This document shows, in pieces, positions 26,854 through 36,800 of a DNA stretch of 64,000 nucleotides. This DNA is from Pseudoalteromonas aliena SW19 (lineage in GTDB: Bacteria; Pseudomonadota; Gammaproteobacteria; Enterobacterales; Alteromonadaceae): assembly GCF_014905615.1 (NCBI RefSeq), contig NZ_AQGU01000025.1, positions 992,001 through 1,056,000 of the forward strand. The letters are read 5' to 3'. Numbering within the stretch: the stretch's first letter is position 1; each line of letters opens with the position of its first letter. The notes below the pieces were generated by a model. The model did no database searches. It had not been told where the DNA came from and saw only the letters and a program-made list of their open reading frames with translations. Both the position numbers and the translations under genes were made by a program.

Positions 26854-27603
26854 TTATAGGGTTCCTTTCGCACTTTCACAGATCGCAGAAAATGAATCTG
26901 CTTTTAAACTAGCACCGCCAATAAGGCCACCGTCTATATCTGTTTGTGCAAATAATAATTCGCTATTTTTTTCATTTACGCTACCACCATACAAAATGGT
27001 AAGCCCTTGTGCTAAATCACTATCTAGTGCAGCAATTTTATCACGGATAAATTTATGAACGTTTTGCGCCTGTTCTGGCGATGCCGTTTTACCTGTGCCA
27101 ATGGCCCAAACGGGCTCGTATGCTATCACAGAATCTTTTAATGCTGCTACACCTAATTTCTCAATTACAGCATCTATTTGTGCAGCAACTACAAGTTCTG
27201 TTTTACCATTCTCTTGCTCAGATTCACTTTCCCCTACACATAAAATAGGAGTCAAACCGACTTGTTGAGCACGTGAAAACTTTTCAGCCACAGTACTATT
27301 GCTTTCATTGTAAATACTTCTTCGTTCAGAGTGCCCCACTAGCACATACTCTGCCCCTAAGTCTTTAACTAGTTGTGCATCAACTTCACCTGTAAAAGCA
27401 CCAGGTTTATACTCAGAAATAGTCTGAGTTCCAGTAGATACACCACTTGCAATAAGCGCTGAAACTAATGGGAACGGAGGAAATAATACAACGTCTATCT
27501 TTTTAGATTTAACATTGTTAATAGCGTCAGACATTTGCTTAACTAGTTCTAAAGAACCATTCATTTTCCAATTGCCTGCGACCATCGCTTTGCGTATTGC
27601 CAT
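26854..27603 (-). CDS. tpiA: Triosephosphate isomerase
   Basis: 249 residues from MAIRKAMVAGNWKMNG, with GGAGTGG before this ATG; five upstream in-frame residues are discounted. A TIM-barrel enzyme interconverting dihydroxyacetone phosphate and glyceraldehyde 3-phosphate. Catalytic K13 (NWKMNG), histidine in VLVGHSERR and glutamate in AYEPVWAIGTGKTA are visible, and the phosphate loop LYGGSVNEKN is intact. It is placed between glmM and secG, overlapping neither. Confidence 0.98.
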   Translation of the reverse strand: MAIRKAMVAGNWKMNGSLELVKQMSDAINNVKSKKIDVVLFPPFPLVSALIASGVSTGTQTISEYKPGAFTGEVDAQLVKDLGAEYVLVGHSERRSIYNESNSTVAEKFSRAQQVGLTPILCVGESESEQENGKTELVVAAQIDAVIEKLGVAALKDSVIAYEPVWAIGTGKTASPEQAQNVHKFIRDKIAALDSDLAQGLTILYGGSVNEKNSELLFAQTDIDGGLIGGASLKADSFSAICESAKGTL

Positions 27604-27675
27604 TTTTCCACTCCACATTAGAAAACGGGCGAGATATTAACTTTTATCGCCCAAAGATACAAGCGGTTATTGTTA

Positions 27676-29025
27676 TCAATCAGTGTGTTTGCTCATAGAT
27701 TCAACAACAGCTGCGATTTTTTGCGCACTATCGATTACAATCTTTTCTTGTTCTGCTTCAACCATAACGCGAACAACTGGCTCGGTTCCTGATTTACGAA
27801 GTAATACACGCCCTTTTTCACCTAATGTTTGCTCTACTTCAGCAACAGCTGCCAGCACTTCAGATGATTTGGTTGGATCTGTTCCTGGCGTATAACGCAC
27901 ATTAATCATTTTCATTGGGTATTTTGTAAAGCCTGCCCCCAAATCTTGTAATGTACGATTTTGTGCAACCATTGCAGCTAATACCTGTAAACTTGAAATG
28001 ATACCATCACCCGTGCTTATTAAATCAAGATTTAGAACGTGACCAGAGCTCTCTCCACCAATTTTCCAGCCTTTTTGCTGTAGCAGCTCCATTACATATC
28101 GGTCACCCACTTTACTGCGTTCAAACTCGATTCCTTTAGCTTTTAAGGCATTTTCTAAACCCATGTTAGACATTACAGTACCAACAACACCACCACCTAG
28201 GTTATCATCTTGAGCAGCCTGACAAGCAATGATATAAACTAAATCATCGCCATCAAATACACGACCATTGTGATCAACCATCATCACACGGTCGCCATCT
28301 CCATCATAAGCAATACCAACATCAGCCTTTAACTCAAGCACTTTGCGTTTTAAGGTATCTACATGTGTAGCGCCACACTCATGATTGATATTTACACCAT
28401 TGGGTTCACATGCGTGGGTTATTACTTCTGCGCCTAATTCACGCATAACTGAGGGTGCAATGTGATAGGTGGCACCATTAGCACAATCAACAACTACTTT
28501 TAAACCTTCTAGCGACAACCCTTGTGGAAACTGGCTTTTACAAAACTCAATGTAACGGCCATCAGCGCTAGGCAAACGACTCGCTTTACCTAGCTTGTCT
28601 GAAGCAACACACGTCATTGGCTCATCTAACATAGCTTCAATTTGAAGCTCAACAGCATCATCGAGCTTTAGGCCTTGCCCATTAAAGAACTTAATACCAT
28701 TATCATAATATGGATTATGTGAAGCACTAATTACAATCCCTGCTTCAGCGCGAAACGTCTGTGCTAAATATGCAACAGCAGGCGTCGGCATAGGGCCAAG
28801 TAATATAACATCAATACCGGCAGCAATTAAGCCAGCCTCAAGTGCTGTTTCAAGCATATACCCTGAAATACGTGTATCTTTACCTATGATTACTTTTTTA
28901 GTACCGCTTTGAGATAACACTCGTCCTGCAGCCCAACCTAATTTCATCGCAAATTCAGGGTTAATTGGTGAAGTGCCTACCAATCCGCGCACACCATCTG
29001 TGCCAAAATATTTTCTTTCTTTCAT
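27676..29025 (-). CDS. glmM: Phosphoglucosamine mutase
   Basis: 449 residues. Converts glucosamine-6-phosphate to glucosamine-1-phosphate for peptidoglycan and LPS precursors. The phospho-serine is S102 in [19 protein letters not shown]. The metal-binding loop [13 protein letters not shown], the sugar-binding GGESSGH and the C-terminal phosphate-binding [14 protein letters not shown] are all intact. The start overlaps the folP stop by one base, the conserved folP-glmM coupling. 72 bases separate it from tpiA. Confidence 0.98.
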   Translation of the reverse strand: MKERKYFGTDGVRGLVGTSPINPEFAMKLGWAAGRVLSQSGTKKVIIGKDTRISGYMLETALEAGLIAAGIDVILLGPMPTPAVAYLAQTFRAEAGIVISASHNPYYDNGIKFFNGQGLKLDDAVELQIEAMLDEPMTCVASDKLGKASRLPSADGRYIEFCKSQFPQGLSLEGLKVVVDCANGATYHIAPSVMRELGAEVITHACEPNGVNINHECGATHVDTLKRKVLELKADVGIAYDGDGDRVMMVDHNGRVFDGDDLVYIIACQAAQDDNLGGGVVGTVMSNMGLENALKAKGIEFERSKVGDRYVMELLQQKGWKIGGESSGHVLNLDLISTGDGIISSLQVLAAMVAQNRTLQDLGAGFTKYPMKMINVRYTPGTDPTKSSEVLAAVAEVEQTLGEKGRVLLRKSGTEPVVRVMVEAEQEKIVIDSAQKIAAVVESMSKHTD

Positions 29026-29870
29026 TATAAAATTCCTTGTGTGCAGGCTTGATATACATTGAGTACGTCTGCAGTTTCTTTTACGTCATGTACACGAATA
29101 ATTTTTGCACCATTTTGCGCTGCAATTAACGCGCCTGCTAGGCTGCCTGCTAATCGCTCGTTTATGTCTCTATTTAACAAATTACCTATCATCGATTTAC
29201 GTGATAACCCTGCCAACAATGGCAAATCAAATTTATTAAAATCATCAAACTTAGCTAATATTTCATAGTTATGAGCAAGCGTTTTACCAAACCCAAAACC
29301 AGGATCTAGAATAAGTTGTTCTAACTTAATTCCCGCTGTTTCACAGGCTTTAATACGCCGAGTAAAAAATGTGTTGATATCGGCAAATAAATCATCGTAA
29401 TGAGGGGCTGATTGCATACTACGAGGTTGTCCTTGCATATGCATTAAGCAAATAGCTACATCTTCAAACTGAGAAACGACCTCTAACGCTCGGTGTTCTT
29501 GTAGTGCGCGAACATCATTAACAATATCTGCTCCTGCTAATATTGCTTGCTCCATTACTTGCGCTTTACTTGTATCTATTGAGATAATACAGTCACTTTG
29601 CTCACGAATTACTCTTATGACTGGAATTACTCGGGCAAGTTCCTCTTCAAGCGTTACATCGGGGGCACCTGGGCGAGTAGATTCTCCCCCTATATCTAAA
29701 ATTTGCGCTCCATCATCTAATAATTGCATCGCACGCTTTAACACTTCAGCAGGCTTTAAAAATTGCCCACCATCAGAAAACGAATCCGGCGTTACATTCA
29801 ATATCCCCATAATAACGGTTTTTTCAAGATTGAGTGTACGCCCTCTTGGAAGAGTTAATGTGCTAGTCAT
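29025..29870 (-). CDS. folP: Dihydropteroate synthase
   Basis: 281 residues from [18 protein letters not shown] six bases upstream supports this ATG over the TTG two codons earlier. Joins p-aminobenzoate to hydroxymethyl-dihydropterin in folate synthesis; the target of sulfonamides. Signatures are [58 protein letters not shown] and [10 protein letters not shown]. No resistance-type insertion is apparent. Located between ftsH and glmM as in E. coli. Confidence 0.97.
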   Translation of the reverse strand: MTSTLTLPRGRTLNLEKTVIMGILNVTPDSFSDGGQFLKPAEVLKRAMQLLDDGAQILDIGGESTRPGAPDVTLEEELARVIPVIRVIREQSDCIISIDTSKAQVMEQAILAGADIVNDVRALQEHRALEVVSQFEDVAICLMHMQGQPRSMQSAPHYDDLFADINTFFTRRIKACETAGIKLEQLILDPGFGFGKTLAHNYEILAKFDDFNKFDLPLLAGLSRKSMIGNLLNRDINERLAGSLAGALIAAQNGAKIIRVHDVKETADVLNVYQACTQGIL

Positions 29871-29904
29871 TGCCAACCTTTATTTTTTTCTAAATCGCTG
29901 ATAC

Positions 29905-29930
29905 AAAAAAGCCCCGAAGTTCGGGGCTTT
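29905..29930 (-). terminator. Terminator after ftsH
   Basis: GCCCCGAA/TTCGGGGC stem (29911-29918 with 29920-29927) with A and T runs outside, 20 bases after the ftsH stop. It would separate rlmE-ftsH from folP-glmM unless read through. Confidence 0.9.
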
Positions 29931-29948
29931 CATTAACTATTTTAACGA

Positions 29949-31892
29949 TTATTCAGCTTTATCATCAAGGTTTGTTTCATCTTTTTTTGATGAATCATCC
30001 AATTTTTGACTTTCATCACTAACAGGCTCTTGAGGTTCTTCTACTTTTGCAGGTTTTGCTTCGTGGCGATCGTGTGCATCACGAGGTTCACGAACTTCCT
30101 GACGCGCCATTAAATCATCAATTTGCTTAGCATCAATAGTTTCATATTTCATCAGCGCATCTTTCATTGAGTGAAGAATATCAATGTTTTCTTTTAATAT
30201 TTCTTCTGCTCGTTGATAGTTACGATCAGATAGTAATCGAACTTCTGCATCTATTACTTTTGCTGTATCATCCGACATGCTTGATGAACGGCTACTGCCA
30301 CCGCCCATGTACATTTCGTTTTGATCTTCAGCGTAAAGTAACGGGCCTAGTTTTTCACTTAAACCCCAATGCGTAACCATTTTACGCGCTATGTCTGTAG
30401 CTCGCTCAATATCGTTACTTGCACCCGTTGTTACTTTATCAGCACCATAAATAAGTGCTTCAGCAATACGACCACCATAGAGGCTAGAAATCATCGATTC
30501 TAAAAGCTCTTTTGAATGGCTAACGCGATCTTGTTCTGGTAGATACATTGTTACACCGAGCGCTCGGCCACGTGGAATAATAGATACTTTATAAACAGGA
30601 TCATGCTCTGGCACCATACGGCCAACAATTGCATGGCCTGCTTCGTGGTAAGCTGTCATCTCTTTCTCTTGCTCGCTCATCACCATGGTCTTGCGCTCAG
30701 CACCCATCATGATTTTATCTTTAGCAGCATCAAACTCAGCCATACTCACAACACGCTTATTACCACGTGCTGCGTAAAGCGCAGCTTCATTTACTAAGTT
30801 TGCTAAATCAGCACCTGAGAAACCTGGCGTACCACGTGCTATAAGAGCCGCTTCTACGTTATCGCCTAATGGCACTTTACGCATGTGTACTTTAAGTATT
30901 TGCTCACGACCACGAATATCAGGTAAACCTACTTCAACTTGACGGTCAAAACGACCTGGACGAAGTAATGCAGGGTCTAATACATCTGGTCGGTTAGTTG
31001 CTGCGATAACGATGATACCTTCGTTACCACCAAAACCATCCATTTCTACAAGCATTTGGTTAAGTGTTTGCTCACGTTCGTCGTTACCGCCGCCCATACC
31101 AGCACCACGTTTACGACCAACAGCGTCAATCTCATCGATAAAGATAATACAAGGCGCTGCTTTTTTAGCTTGCTCAAACATGTCGCGCACACGTGATGCA
31201 CCAACACCTACGAACATTTCAACAAAGTCTGAACCAGAAATTGTGAAAAATGGGACTTTCGCCTCACCGGCAACCGCTTTTGCAAGGAGTGTTTTACCAG
31301 TACCAGGTGGGCCGACCATTAGTACGCCCTTAGGAATACTACCGCCTAGCTTTTGGAATTTTGATGGGTCACGTAAAAAGTCTACCAGTTCGGTAACATC
31401 TTCTTTTGCTTCATCACAACCTGCAACATCAGCAAAGGTTGTTTTAATTTGGTCTTCGCTCATTAAGCGCGCTTTGCTCTTACCAAACGACATAGCCCCT
31501 TTACCACCACCGCCTTGCATTTGACGCATGAAGAATATCCATACACCAATAAGCAGTATCATCGGGAACCAAGAAATAAATATACTTGCTAAAAACGATT
31601 GTTCTTCAGGTTTAACACCCTTCACAATGACATCGCCTTTAAGTAAGTCATTTAAAATGTCTTTATCGTAAATTGGCATAATCGTTTGAAAACGCTCGCC
31701 ACTGGATTTAGTGCCAGTGATTGTGCCACTGGTACTTTCAATTGCCACTTCTTGTATAGAGCCATTTCGGGCATCTTTAACAAATTGACTGTAGCTTGTT
31801 TGACGATCTACTTGATCGCCGCCATTAAAGCTCTGAAAGACTGACATCAGCACAACTGCAATGACCAGCCATAGTATTAAATTTTTCGCCAT
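29949..31892 (-). CDS. ftsH: ATP-dependent zinc metalloprotease FtsH
   Basis: 647 residues from [16 protein letters not shown]. An inner-membrane AAA+ protease that removes damaged membrane proteins and regulators such as sigma-32 and LpxC. Two membrane helices (about 2-21 and 104-124) bracket a periplasmic domain. Walker A GPPGTGKT lies at 194-201, Walker [12 protein letters not shown] follows, the SRH contains [20 protein letters not shown], and the zinc site is HEAGH at 416-420. The C-terminal 60 residues are charged and variable. A TTG three codons upstream (31901) has GAGG at the better distance, so a three-residue-longer form (MSDMAKN) is possible, as in early E. coli annotations. Confidence 0.98.
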   Translation of the reverse strand: MAKNLILWLVIAVVLMSVFQSFNGGDQVDRQTSYSQFVKDARNGSIQEVAIESTSGTITGTKSSGERFQTIMPIYDKDILNDLLKGDVIVKGVKPEEQSFLASIFISWFPMILLIGVWIFFMRQMQGGGGKGAMSFGKSKARLMSEDQIKTTFADVAGCDEAKEDVTELVDFLRDPSKFQKLGGSIPKGVLMVGPPGTGKTLLAKAVAGEAKVPFFTISGSDFVEMFVGVGASRVRDMFEQAKKAAPCIIFIDEIDAVGRKRGAGMGGGNDEREQTLNQMLVEMDGFGGNEGIIVIAATNRPDVLDPALLRPGRFDRQVEVGLPDIRGREQILKVHMRKVPLGDNVEAALIARGTPGFSGADLANLVNEAALYAARGNKRVVSMAEFDAAKDKIMMGAERKTMVMSEQEKEMTAYHEAGHAIVGRMVPEHDPVYKVSIIPRGRALGVTMYLPEQDRVSHSKELLESMISSLYGGRIAEALIYGADKVTTGASNDIERATDIARKMVTHWGLSEKLGPLLYAEDQNEMYMGGGSSRSSSMSDDTAKVIDAEVRLLSDRNYQRAEEILKENIDILHSMKDALMKYETIDAKQIDDLMARQEVREPRDAHDRHEAKPAKVEEPQEPVSDESQKLDDSSKKDETNLDDKAE

Positions 31893-31958
31893 ATCGCTCA
31901 AGGGGTTAACCTCTTGTATCCAATTAATTTAAATTCAACTAAACGCCAAGCAACTGTA

Positions 31959-32588
31959 CTACAGTTTGTATCCAGTCGCTACTATATATACTTCCCGAGA
32001 ACGGGCACGCGAGGCATCAGGTTTACGTATTTTCACTACTTTAAAACTATTACGTACGTCTTGTAAGTATTGATCAAAGCCTTCACCTTGGAATACTTTT
32101 ACAATAAATGCGCCATTTTTCTTTAGTACTTGATTACACATGTCTAGTGCAAGCTCTACCAAATACATACTACCAGCTTGATCAACTGAATTATTACCAC
32201 TCATATTTGGTGCCATGTCAGAGAATACCACATCAACATTTTTACCATCAATGCGTTTTAATAACGCATTTAATACCGCCTCCTCACGAAAATCACCTTG
32301 TAAAAAGTCAACACCGGCAAGAGAGTCCATTGGTAAAATATCACACGCTATTACCTGACCTTTATCACCCACTTTTTCAGCTAGATATTGAGACCAACTA
32401 CCAGGAGCCGCACCTAAATCAACTACGGTCATACCTGGACGCAGTATTTTATCTCTATTTTGGACTTCATCTAATTTAAAAACGGCTCTAGAACGCCAGC
32501 CTTTTTTTTGCGCTTCTTGAACATATTTATCATCAAAATGTTCTTTCAGCCATCGCTGTGAACTGGCTGACTGTTTTTTATTTGTCAT
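31959..32588 (-). CDS. rlmE: 23S rRNA (uridine-2552-2'-O)-methyltransferase
   Basis: 209 residues, equal to E. coli RlmE/FtsJ. Methylates U2552 in the A loop of 23S rRNA. The SAM site is [15 protein letters not shown] (about 55-69). The catalytic residues K38, D124 (SDMAPN) and K164 (IVKVFQG) are at the E. coli positions. First gene of rlmE-ftsH, 66 bases between the two. A sigma-32-like promoter lies directly upstream, consistent with its heat-shock control in E. coli. Divergent from yhbY. Confidence 0.98.
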   Translation of the reverse strand: MTNKKQSASSQRWLKEHFDDKYVQEAQKKGWRSRAVFKLDEVQNRDKILRPGMTVVDLGAAPGSWSQYLAEKVGDKGQVIACDILPMDSLAGVDFLQGDFREEAVLNALLKRIDGKNVDVVFSDMAPNMSGNNSVDQAGSMYLVELALDMCNQVLKKNGAFIVKVFQGEGFDQYLQDVRNSFKVVKIRKPDASRARSREVYIVATGYKL

Positions 32589-32621
32589 AAATTAACACGC
32601 AACTAATTAGTAATATTCTTT

Positions 32622-32650
32622 AGATGGCGGTAGAATACCCTTAATTCAAG
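32622..32650 (-). promoter_or_regulatory. Heat-shock (sigma-32) promoter of rlmE-ftsH
   Basis: On the minus strand CTTGAA (32645-32650), 15 bases, then CGCCATCT (32622-32629). The sigma-32 consensus is CTTGAA and CCCCATNT with 13-15 bases between, so only one informative base differs. It lies 34 bases before the rlmE ATG. Confidence 0.72.
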
Positions 32651-32676
32651 CCATATTCAGCAAAATTTGTATAAAC

Positions 32677-32973
32677 ATGACATTATCAAACAAACAAAAG
32701 CAGTTTTTAAAAGGTCAGGCACATAGCCTCAAGCCTGTAGTTTTACTAGGTTCTAACGGTTTAACCGAAGGCGTAGTAATGGAAATTCAAAGCGCATTAG
32801 AAATTCACGAATTGATTAAAGTTAAAGCTCCAACTGACGATCGTGAGACTAAAGCACTTATTTTTGAAGCTATCGTTCGTGAAACAGGTGCGACTAAGCT
32901 ACAAACAATCGGTCATACTATCGTGCTTTACCGTCAAAGCGCTGAGAAAAAAATACATTTACCACGTAACTAA
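32677..32973 (+). CDS. yhbY: RNA-binding protein YhbY (CRM domain)
   Basis: 98 residues forming a single CRM domain, the usual length. LSNKQKQFLKGQAHSLKPVV, LLGSNGLTEGVVMEIQSALE, HELIKVKAPTDDRETK and QTIGHTIVLYRQS match the family; the GxxG RNA-binding loop is GSNG. E. coli YhbY associates with pre-50S ribosomal particles. Divergent from rlmE, the standard arrangement, and ended by a strong terminator. Confidence 0.96.
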   Translation: MTLSNKQKQFLKGQAHSLKPVVLLGSNGLTEGVVMEIQSALEIHELIKVKAPTDDRETKALIFEAIVRETGATKLQTIGHTIVLYRQSAEKKIHLPRN

Positions 32974-32997
32974 AATAGTATTTTATTTCGCATATAA

Positions 32998-33022
32998 AAA
33001 AACCAGCTAACGCTGGTTTTTT
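32998..33022 (+). terminator. yhbY terminator
   Basis: AACCAGC/GCTGGTT stem (33001-33007 with 33012-33018), A run before and T run after. Confidence 0.93.
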
Positions 33023-33060
33023 GTTCTAGGGGCTATTTAATCGCGGCGCGAGGTTTGTAA

Positions 33061-33245
33061 CCTAGTGGGCTAAGTAAAAACCGAGCAACAAAGAGTTAAT
33101 CGTCCCTAGAAAGAACCCAACGGGCAGCGCATTTATGCTGCGTTATCGCCTATTTATGGGGAATAACCACACTACATAGGCTCTGCCTTCCCTAAATACC
33201 AAACAGTCTGCTGCAAAATAAATCACGAAAGGTCAACATGCCCTA
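33061..33245. repeat. Repeat family A, copy 4 (full length, reference copy)
   Basis: A 185-bp non-coding element used here as the reference for family A. It contains AGCAACAAAGAGTTAATCG, GCATTTATGCTGCGTTATC, GCCTATTTATGGGGA, TACCAAACAGTCTGCTGC and ends near GCCCTAGACG. Copies or parts are at 11690, 21782, 23822 and 48337. It fills the gap 32974-33295 between the yhbY terminator and the phosphatase gene. Confidence 0.88.
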
Positions 33246-33295
33246 GACGTGTTAATCTTTGTGGATTGGAAAATTTAATTAATGGCTATTAGGGC

Positions 33296-33790
33296 CTAAA
33301 AGTTCATGGTTAAATCACTTACATCATATTTATGCGTCTCATTATTTTTATTTAATAAAAAGTAACGCGTAAAATCTGTTTCATGCATTGGCTCAACATT
33401 GTCACCTGAGAGTAACTCTGCAAGCTTAGGTGTAGTGTTACTGTGTCCAATTACAATCACAACCCCATCTAAATCAAGTAATGTATTTTGAAGTGTAATT
33501 AAATCACTTGCATTATATACCTCAGCTTTAATCTTAAAGTACTTTTCTAATGGCGCTACTGTTTGTAATGTGCGCTTGTAGTTGCTGCTAAACAACTGAA
33601 CTTTACTATATTTTTCAAATAGACTAATCAAACTCTGCGCACGCTTTTCACCCTGTTCTGTTAGGCTAGGATTCTCCCCTGATGATTTTTCACTATGGCG
33701 GAATAAATAAATTTCATCCGGCGCTGCAAATACTGAATCACAGCTCAGTAACGCAAGTAAAAGTAGCATCATTATATTTTTAACATTCAT
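33296..33790 (-). CDS. Exported histidine phosphatase family protein (SixA-like)
   Basis: 164 residues. A signal peptide (about 1-22, cleavage near VFA) is followed by a small phosphoglycerate-mutase-type domain. The catalytic histidine is H32 in YLFRHSEKSSGENPSLTEQG, and a second active-site histidine lies in VVIVIGHSNTTPKL near residue 117. The domain is short, as in SixA and related small phosphatases. The start overlaps the stop of the upstream serine hydrolase gene by four bases (ATGA), so both are made together in the periplasm. Its substrate is unknown. Confidence 0.85.
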   Translation of the reverse strand: MNVKNIMMLLLLALLSCDSVFAAPDEIYLFRHSEKSSGENPSLTEQGEKRAQSLISLFEKYSKVQLFSSNYKRTLQTVAPLEKYFKIKAEVYNASDLITLQNTLLDLDGVVIVIGHSNTTPKLAELLSGDNVEPMHETDFTRYFLLNKNNETHKYDVSDLTMNF

Positions 33791-34941
33791 ATTTTTTGAC
33801 CTCGTTTATACTCTAATAAGCGATTAATAAATTCCGTCGTCAGTTCATTTATTGCACCGGTTTCTGCGTTTATTATTAAACTGAAACCAACGTTTAAATG
33901 TGGAAAAACAACTAAGTCACTGCGATACCCTTGAACCCAACCACTGTGATAATAAAGTATTTCATCGGCATAATTATATATTCTCCACCCTAACCCATAG
34001 AATGTGCCCTCTAAATGCTTTTTCCATACGCGCCTATAGCGTTCTTTTTTTGTCAAAGTATAAGGACGAGTTTGAATTGCCAATGCATCAAGTGATAAAA
34101 CTTCGGGATACTGACCTAATTGTGCTTTTAACCAAATAGCCATATCACTCGCACTTGCGTTAATGCCAGCTGCAGGCCCGACTTTATAATAATTTTTTTT
34201 AAGCTTGGTACTGTACCAACGTTTTTTTCCACGCACGTGCGGCAAGGCATAATTACGATCTTTTACCATTGCGTCATAGCCTAAGCTGGCGTCAGCCATT
34301 TTTAGGGGACTAAATATCGTGTCAGTTAACCAGCTAGTGTAGCTTCTGTCTGTGCTTTTTAAGATAACCTCATTAATTAAACTAAACATAACATTTTGAT
34401 AGCCATAACAACGTCCAGGTTTACAGATTGGTTCAACATTTAGTAACTGCTGAACAATATCGGGGTAACTCATAGGCGATTCAATCAAATTGTCGTAAGC
34501 ATTTGGAACCAAGCCGCTTGAATGGCTTAAAATATGAAACACTTTTAAATCGTTTTTATAATTCGTGTTTTTAAAATCAGGAATATATTCACTAATTGGA
34601 CTATCTAATTTAAGTAGGCCCTCGGCGGCTAGTTGAGCAGCCAACGAGCCTGCAAACGTTTTAGATACAGATGCTAATCTAAAGCGGGTATGCGCGTTTA
34701 CTTTTCTCCCGTTGGGTACTTTAGTTAAGCCCATAGTATGAATATAATCTCGGTTTTTTGTATTAACTATAGACAAGGCAGCACCAGGAATACCTTTGCT
34801 TTTTAGCTTTTTTTCTACGTAACGACCGTATTTTTTTACAAATGCATCCCAGTCAGGATCTGCTTTTGCTGCAAAGCCCACCGTGCTAAATAATAAACAC
34901 ACTGCGGCAAAGCAATACAGCAAAGGGTTAAGGTACTTCAT
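33787..34941 (-). CDS. Exported serine hydrolase (class C beta-lactamase-like fold)
   Basis: 384 residues. Signal peptide about 1-24 (PLLYCFAAVCLLFSTVGFAA). Penicillin-binding/beta-lactamase fold: SVSK at 91-94 is the SxxK nucleophile motif, YQN at 181-183 the YxN motif, and HSG in YYHSGWVQGYRSD the third motif (HxG in place of KTG, common in esterase/peptidase members). GINASASDMAIWLK is also typical. A peptidase or esterase acting in the periplasm is more likely than a true beta-lactamase. It overlaps the histidine phosphatase gene by four bases and is divergent from the lipoprotein gene. Confidence 0.88.
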   Translation of the reverse strand: MKYLNPLLYCFAAVCLLFSTVGFAAKADPDWDAFVKKYGRYVEKKLKSKGIPGAALSIVNTKNRDYIHTMGLTKVPNGRKVNAHTRFRLASVSKTFAGSLAAQLAAEGLLKLDSPISEYIPDFKNTNYKNDLKVFHILSHSSGLVPNAYDNLIESPMSYPDIVQQLLNVEPICKPGRCYGYQNVMFSLINEVILKSTDRSYTSWLTDTIFSPLKMADASLGYDAMVKDRNYALPHVRGKKRWYSTKLKKNYYKVGPAAGINASASDMAIWLKAQLGQYPEVLSLDALAIQTRPYTLTKKERYRRVWKKHLEGTFYGLGWRIYNYADEILYYHSGWVQGYRSDLVVFPHLNVGFSLIINAETGAINELTTEFINRLLEYKRGQKI

Positions 34942-35049
34942 TTTATAATTTTATCTTTTAACTTTATCTAGGCACATAATATCATGAAGTTTTGTTTGGA
35001 CTAACGTACAATACGGCAATTATTATGCTTTAGTGGGTGTTTAGTTCTT

Positions 35050-35853
35050 ATGCGTTTTTTAGTTGTATCACTTTTTATTTTTTTATCCGCTGGTTGTTCA
35101 ATCACAAAGCAACCTGCTGAATCTTTAACCATGCCGTTAAAGCCAACTTTAAAAAGTCAAACATACCTGCTTGAGTATGAAACAGAGCACGCTTCTCCAA
35201 AAGTAAAGTCTGTTCAATTACCTGCTCATAAAATACAGTTTAATCAAACAGTTAAAATCGTATCAGATAAAGCAAGTATGACTGACACGTTATTGTCGCA
35301 AATAAGCCAAGCACTTAACGAAAAACAATTAAAAGTAACAACAAGAAACGATAGTGATTACATTCTTACAATTCAACAACTTGATTTAGCATTTAAAGAC
35401 GATATTCAATACACACCAAGTAAACCAGAAAAAATATATTCTCTGTATAAAATGGTTGTTCAACAATACCCTACTCAACAATGCGCAGCGATTTTTGCAG
35501 AAGTAAGCATGCGGTTAACCCACAAACAGTCTGGTGACGTTGTGTGGTTTGCAAAATCATCAATAGACAGTGCAAGCTTTCACCAAGAGCCGCTAGCTTA
35601 TAGCTTTAACGAAGAACAAAAAGTATCTAACGAGTTAGAAGTAGCTGCTTTTATCCACCAACAAAATACAGAGCAAGCGCGCCTTGCTCGAGTAGATAAA
35701 GAAATAGAAATACCCGATTATAAAATAATATCGAAGCTATCTAGCCTGACAAAAATAAGTGGACCATGTAATCGCACAGAAGTGAGCGCATTGACTCCCA
35801 TGATGCAATTTTACTTAAGTAGTATATTAATAGATAAAATTAAAGTGCAGTAA
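35050..35853 (+). CDS. Lipoprotein of unknown function
   Basis: 267 residues. Lipobox LSAGC with lipidated C16 after a 15-residue signal; S17 after the cysteine predicts outer-membrane sorting. The mature part has no repeat or transmembrane segment. A region KIVSDKASMTDTLLSQISQA followed by LNEKQLKVTTRNDSDYILTI and later VWFAKSSIDSAS resembles the layout of small outer-membrane lipoproteins that bind partner proteins, but I do not recognise a named family. Cysteines at about 146 and 248 may form a disulfide. Divergent from the serine hydrolase, upstream of the MipA gene by 89 bases. Confidence 0.75.
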   Translation: MRFLVVSLFIFLSAGCSITKQPAESLTMPLKPTLKSQTYLLEYETEHASPKVKSVQLPAHKIQFNQTVKIVSDKASMTDTLLSQISQALNEKQLKVTTRNDSDYILTIQQLDLAFKDDIQYTPSKPEKIYSLYKMVVQQYPTQQCAAIFAEVSMRLTHKQSGDVVWFAKSSIDSASFHQEPLAYSFNEEQKVSNELEVAAFIHQQNTEQARLARVDKEIEIPDYKIISKLSSLTKISGPCNRTEVSALTPMMQFYLSSILIDKIKVQ

Positions 35854-35942
35854 AGCTCGGCTTTCACTACATTTTCTTACAGATTATGAAAGGCTATTAA
35901 CAATATACTACGCTTTATAACAACTAATAATTAGGTCGAAAG

Positions 35943-36800
35943 ATGAAACACTCTTTACTTAACCATACTTTATTTTACATAAGCTTATTTTGTAGCTGCA
36001 TGTACAGCACTACAAGTATGGCAAGTAATCGCTACTACGCCGATAATACACTAGAGCCAACTCAAGGCTTTGCCTGGGATTGGAGTGCCGGTGGGGGCTA
36101 TTATATTAAAGATTCATACTTAGTCGGTGTTGACTCCTACGCCGACGGTATAGAGATTGATTTAAGCCTTGCTATATCTTACGATAAATTCTATCTCGAT
36201 TTTGACCATAACCAACTCAGTGGTGGCCTTGTAATAGGCTATAGCCTAGTTGATAAGTTTGATTGGGGATTAGATATTTTAGCCACAAATATTCAAGCAG
36301 GGTTTGATGAAAGAGGAATTGGCCTTTCCGACAATGATATAATCGATGAGTTACGTGGTATTAAAACACGTAACTATGACTTTGATACTGGTCTTAGATT
36401 AACTCGTCGCTTTGCTAATTCACAAATATCATTTGAATACCTTCATGATATTTCAAGCACCCACAATGGCTGGGTTATTAATACCTTTTTTAGTCACATT
36501 TTACCTTGGCGAAATTGGGAGTTTAGATCGGGTGTTGGACTAAGTGCATATTCTGCCAATTTTACTAACTATTATTTTGGCATAGATAAAGATGAAGCTT
36601 CAGCACTACGCCCTATTTATAAAACAAACGTTAGTGCCAGTCTTATTTTTGAATTTCATGCCGAGTACCCTATAAACCAAGATTGGGTTTTCTTAGCTGG
36701 TTGGCTTACTACATGGTTTTCAAAAGAAATTGATAACAGTCCTATCATTTCTCAAAGGTATCAACACAAAGCCAAGGTAGGCCTACGTTATGTATTTTAG
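35943..36800 (+). CDS. MipA/OmpV-family outer membrane beta-barrel protein
   Basis: 285 residues. Signal peptide about 1-27 (ending SMA), then alternating amphipathic strands rich in aromatic residues and a C-terminal phenylalanine (KAKVGLRYVF), both signs of an outer-membrane barrel. SAGGGYYIKDSYLVGVDSY, IGYSLVDKFDWGLDILATN and DFDTGLRLTRRF fit MipA/OmpV proteins. AGGTCGAAAG precedes the ATG. Its last codons overlap the start of the DUF3019 gene, which is followed by a response regulator and a kinase. The order MipA-DUF3019-regulator-kinase recurs in marine gammaproteobacteria by my recollection. Confidence 0.85.
   Translation: MKHSLLNHTLFYISLFCSCMYSTTSMASNRYYADNTLEPTQGFAWDWSAGGGYYIKDSYLVGVDSYADGIEIDLSLAISYDKFYLDFDHNQLSGGLVIGYSLVDKFDWGLDILATNIQAGFDERGIGLSDNDIIDELRGIKTRNYDFDTGLRLTRRFANSQISFEYLHDISSTHNGWVINTFFSHILPWRNWEFRSGVGLSAYSANFTNYYFGIDKDEASALRPIYKTNVSASLIFEFHAEYPINQDWVFLAGWLTTWFSKEIDNSPIISQRYQHKAKVGLRYVF

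Noticed and set aside
33787-34941. Annotation of the serine hydrolase as a resistance beta-lactamase
   Set aside because: It has SxxK and YxN, but HxG replaces KTG and the context is not a resistance locus; a peptidase or esterase is more likely.
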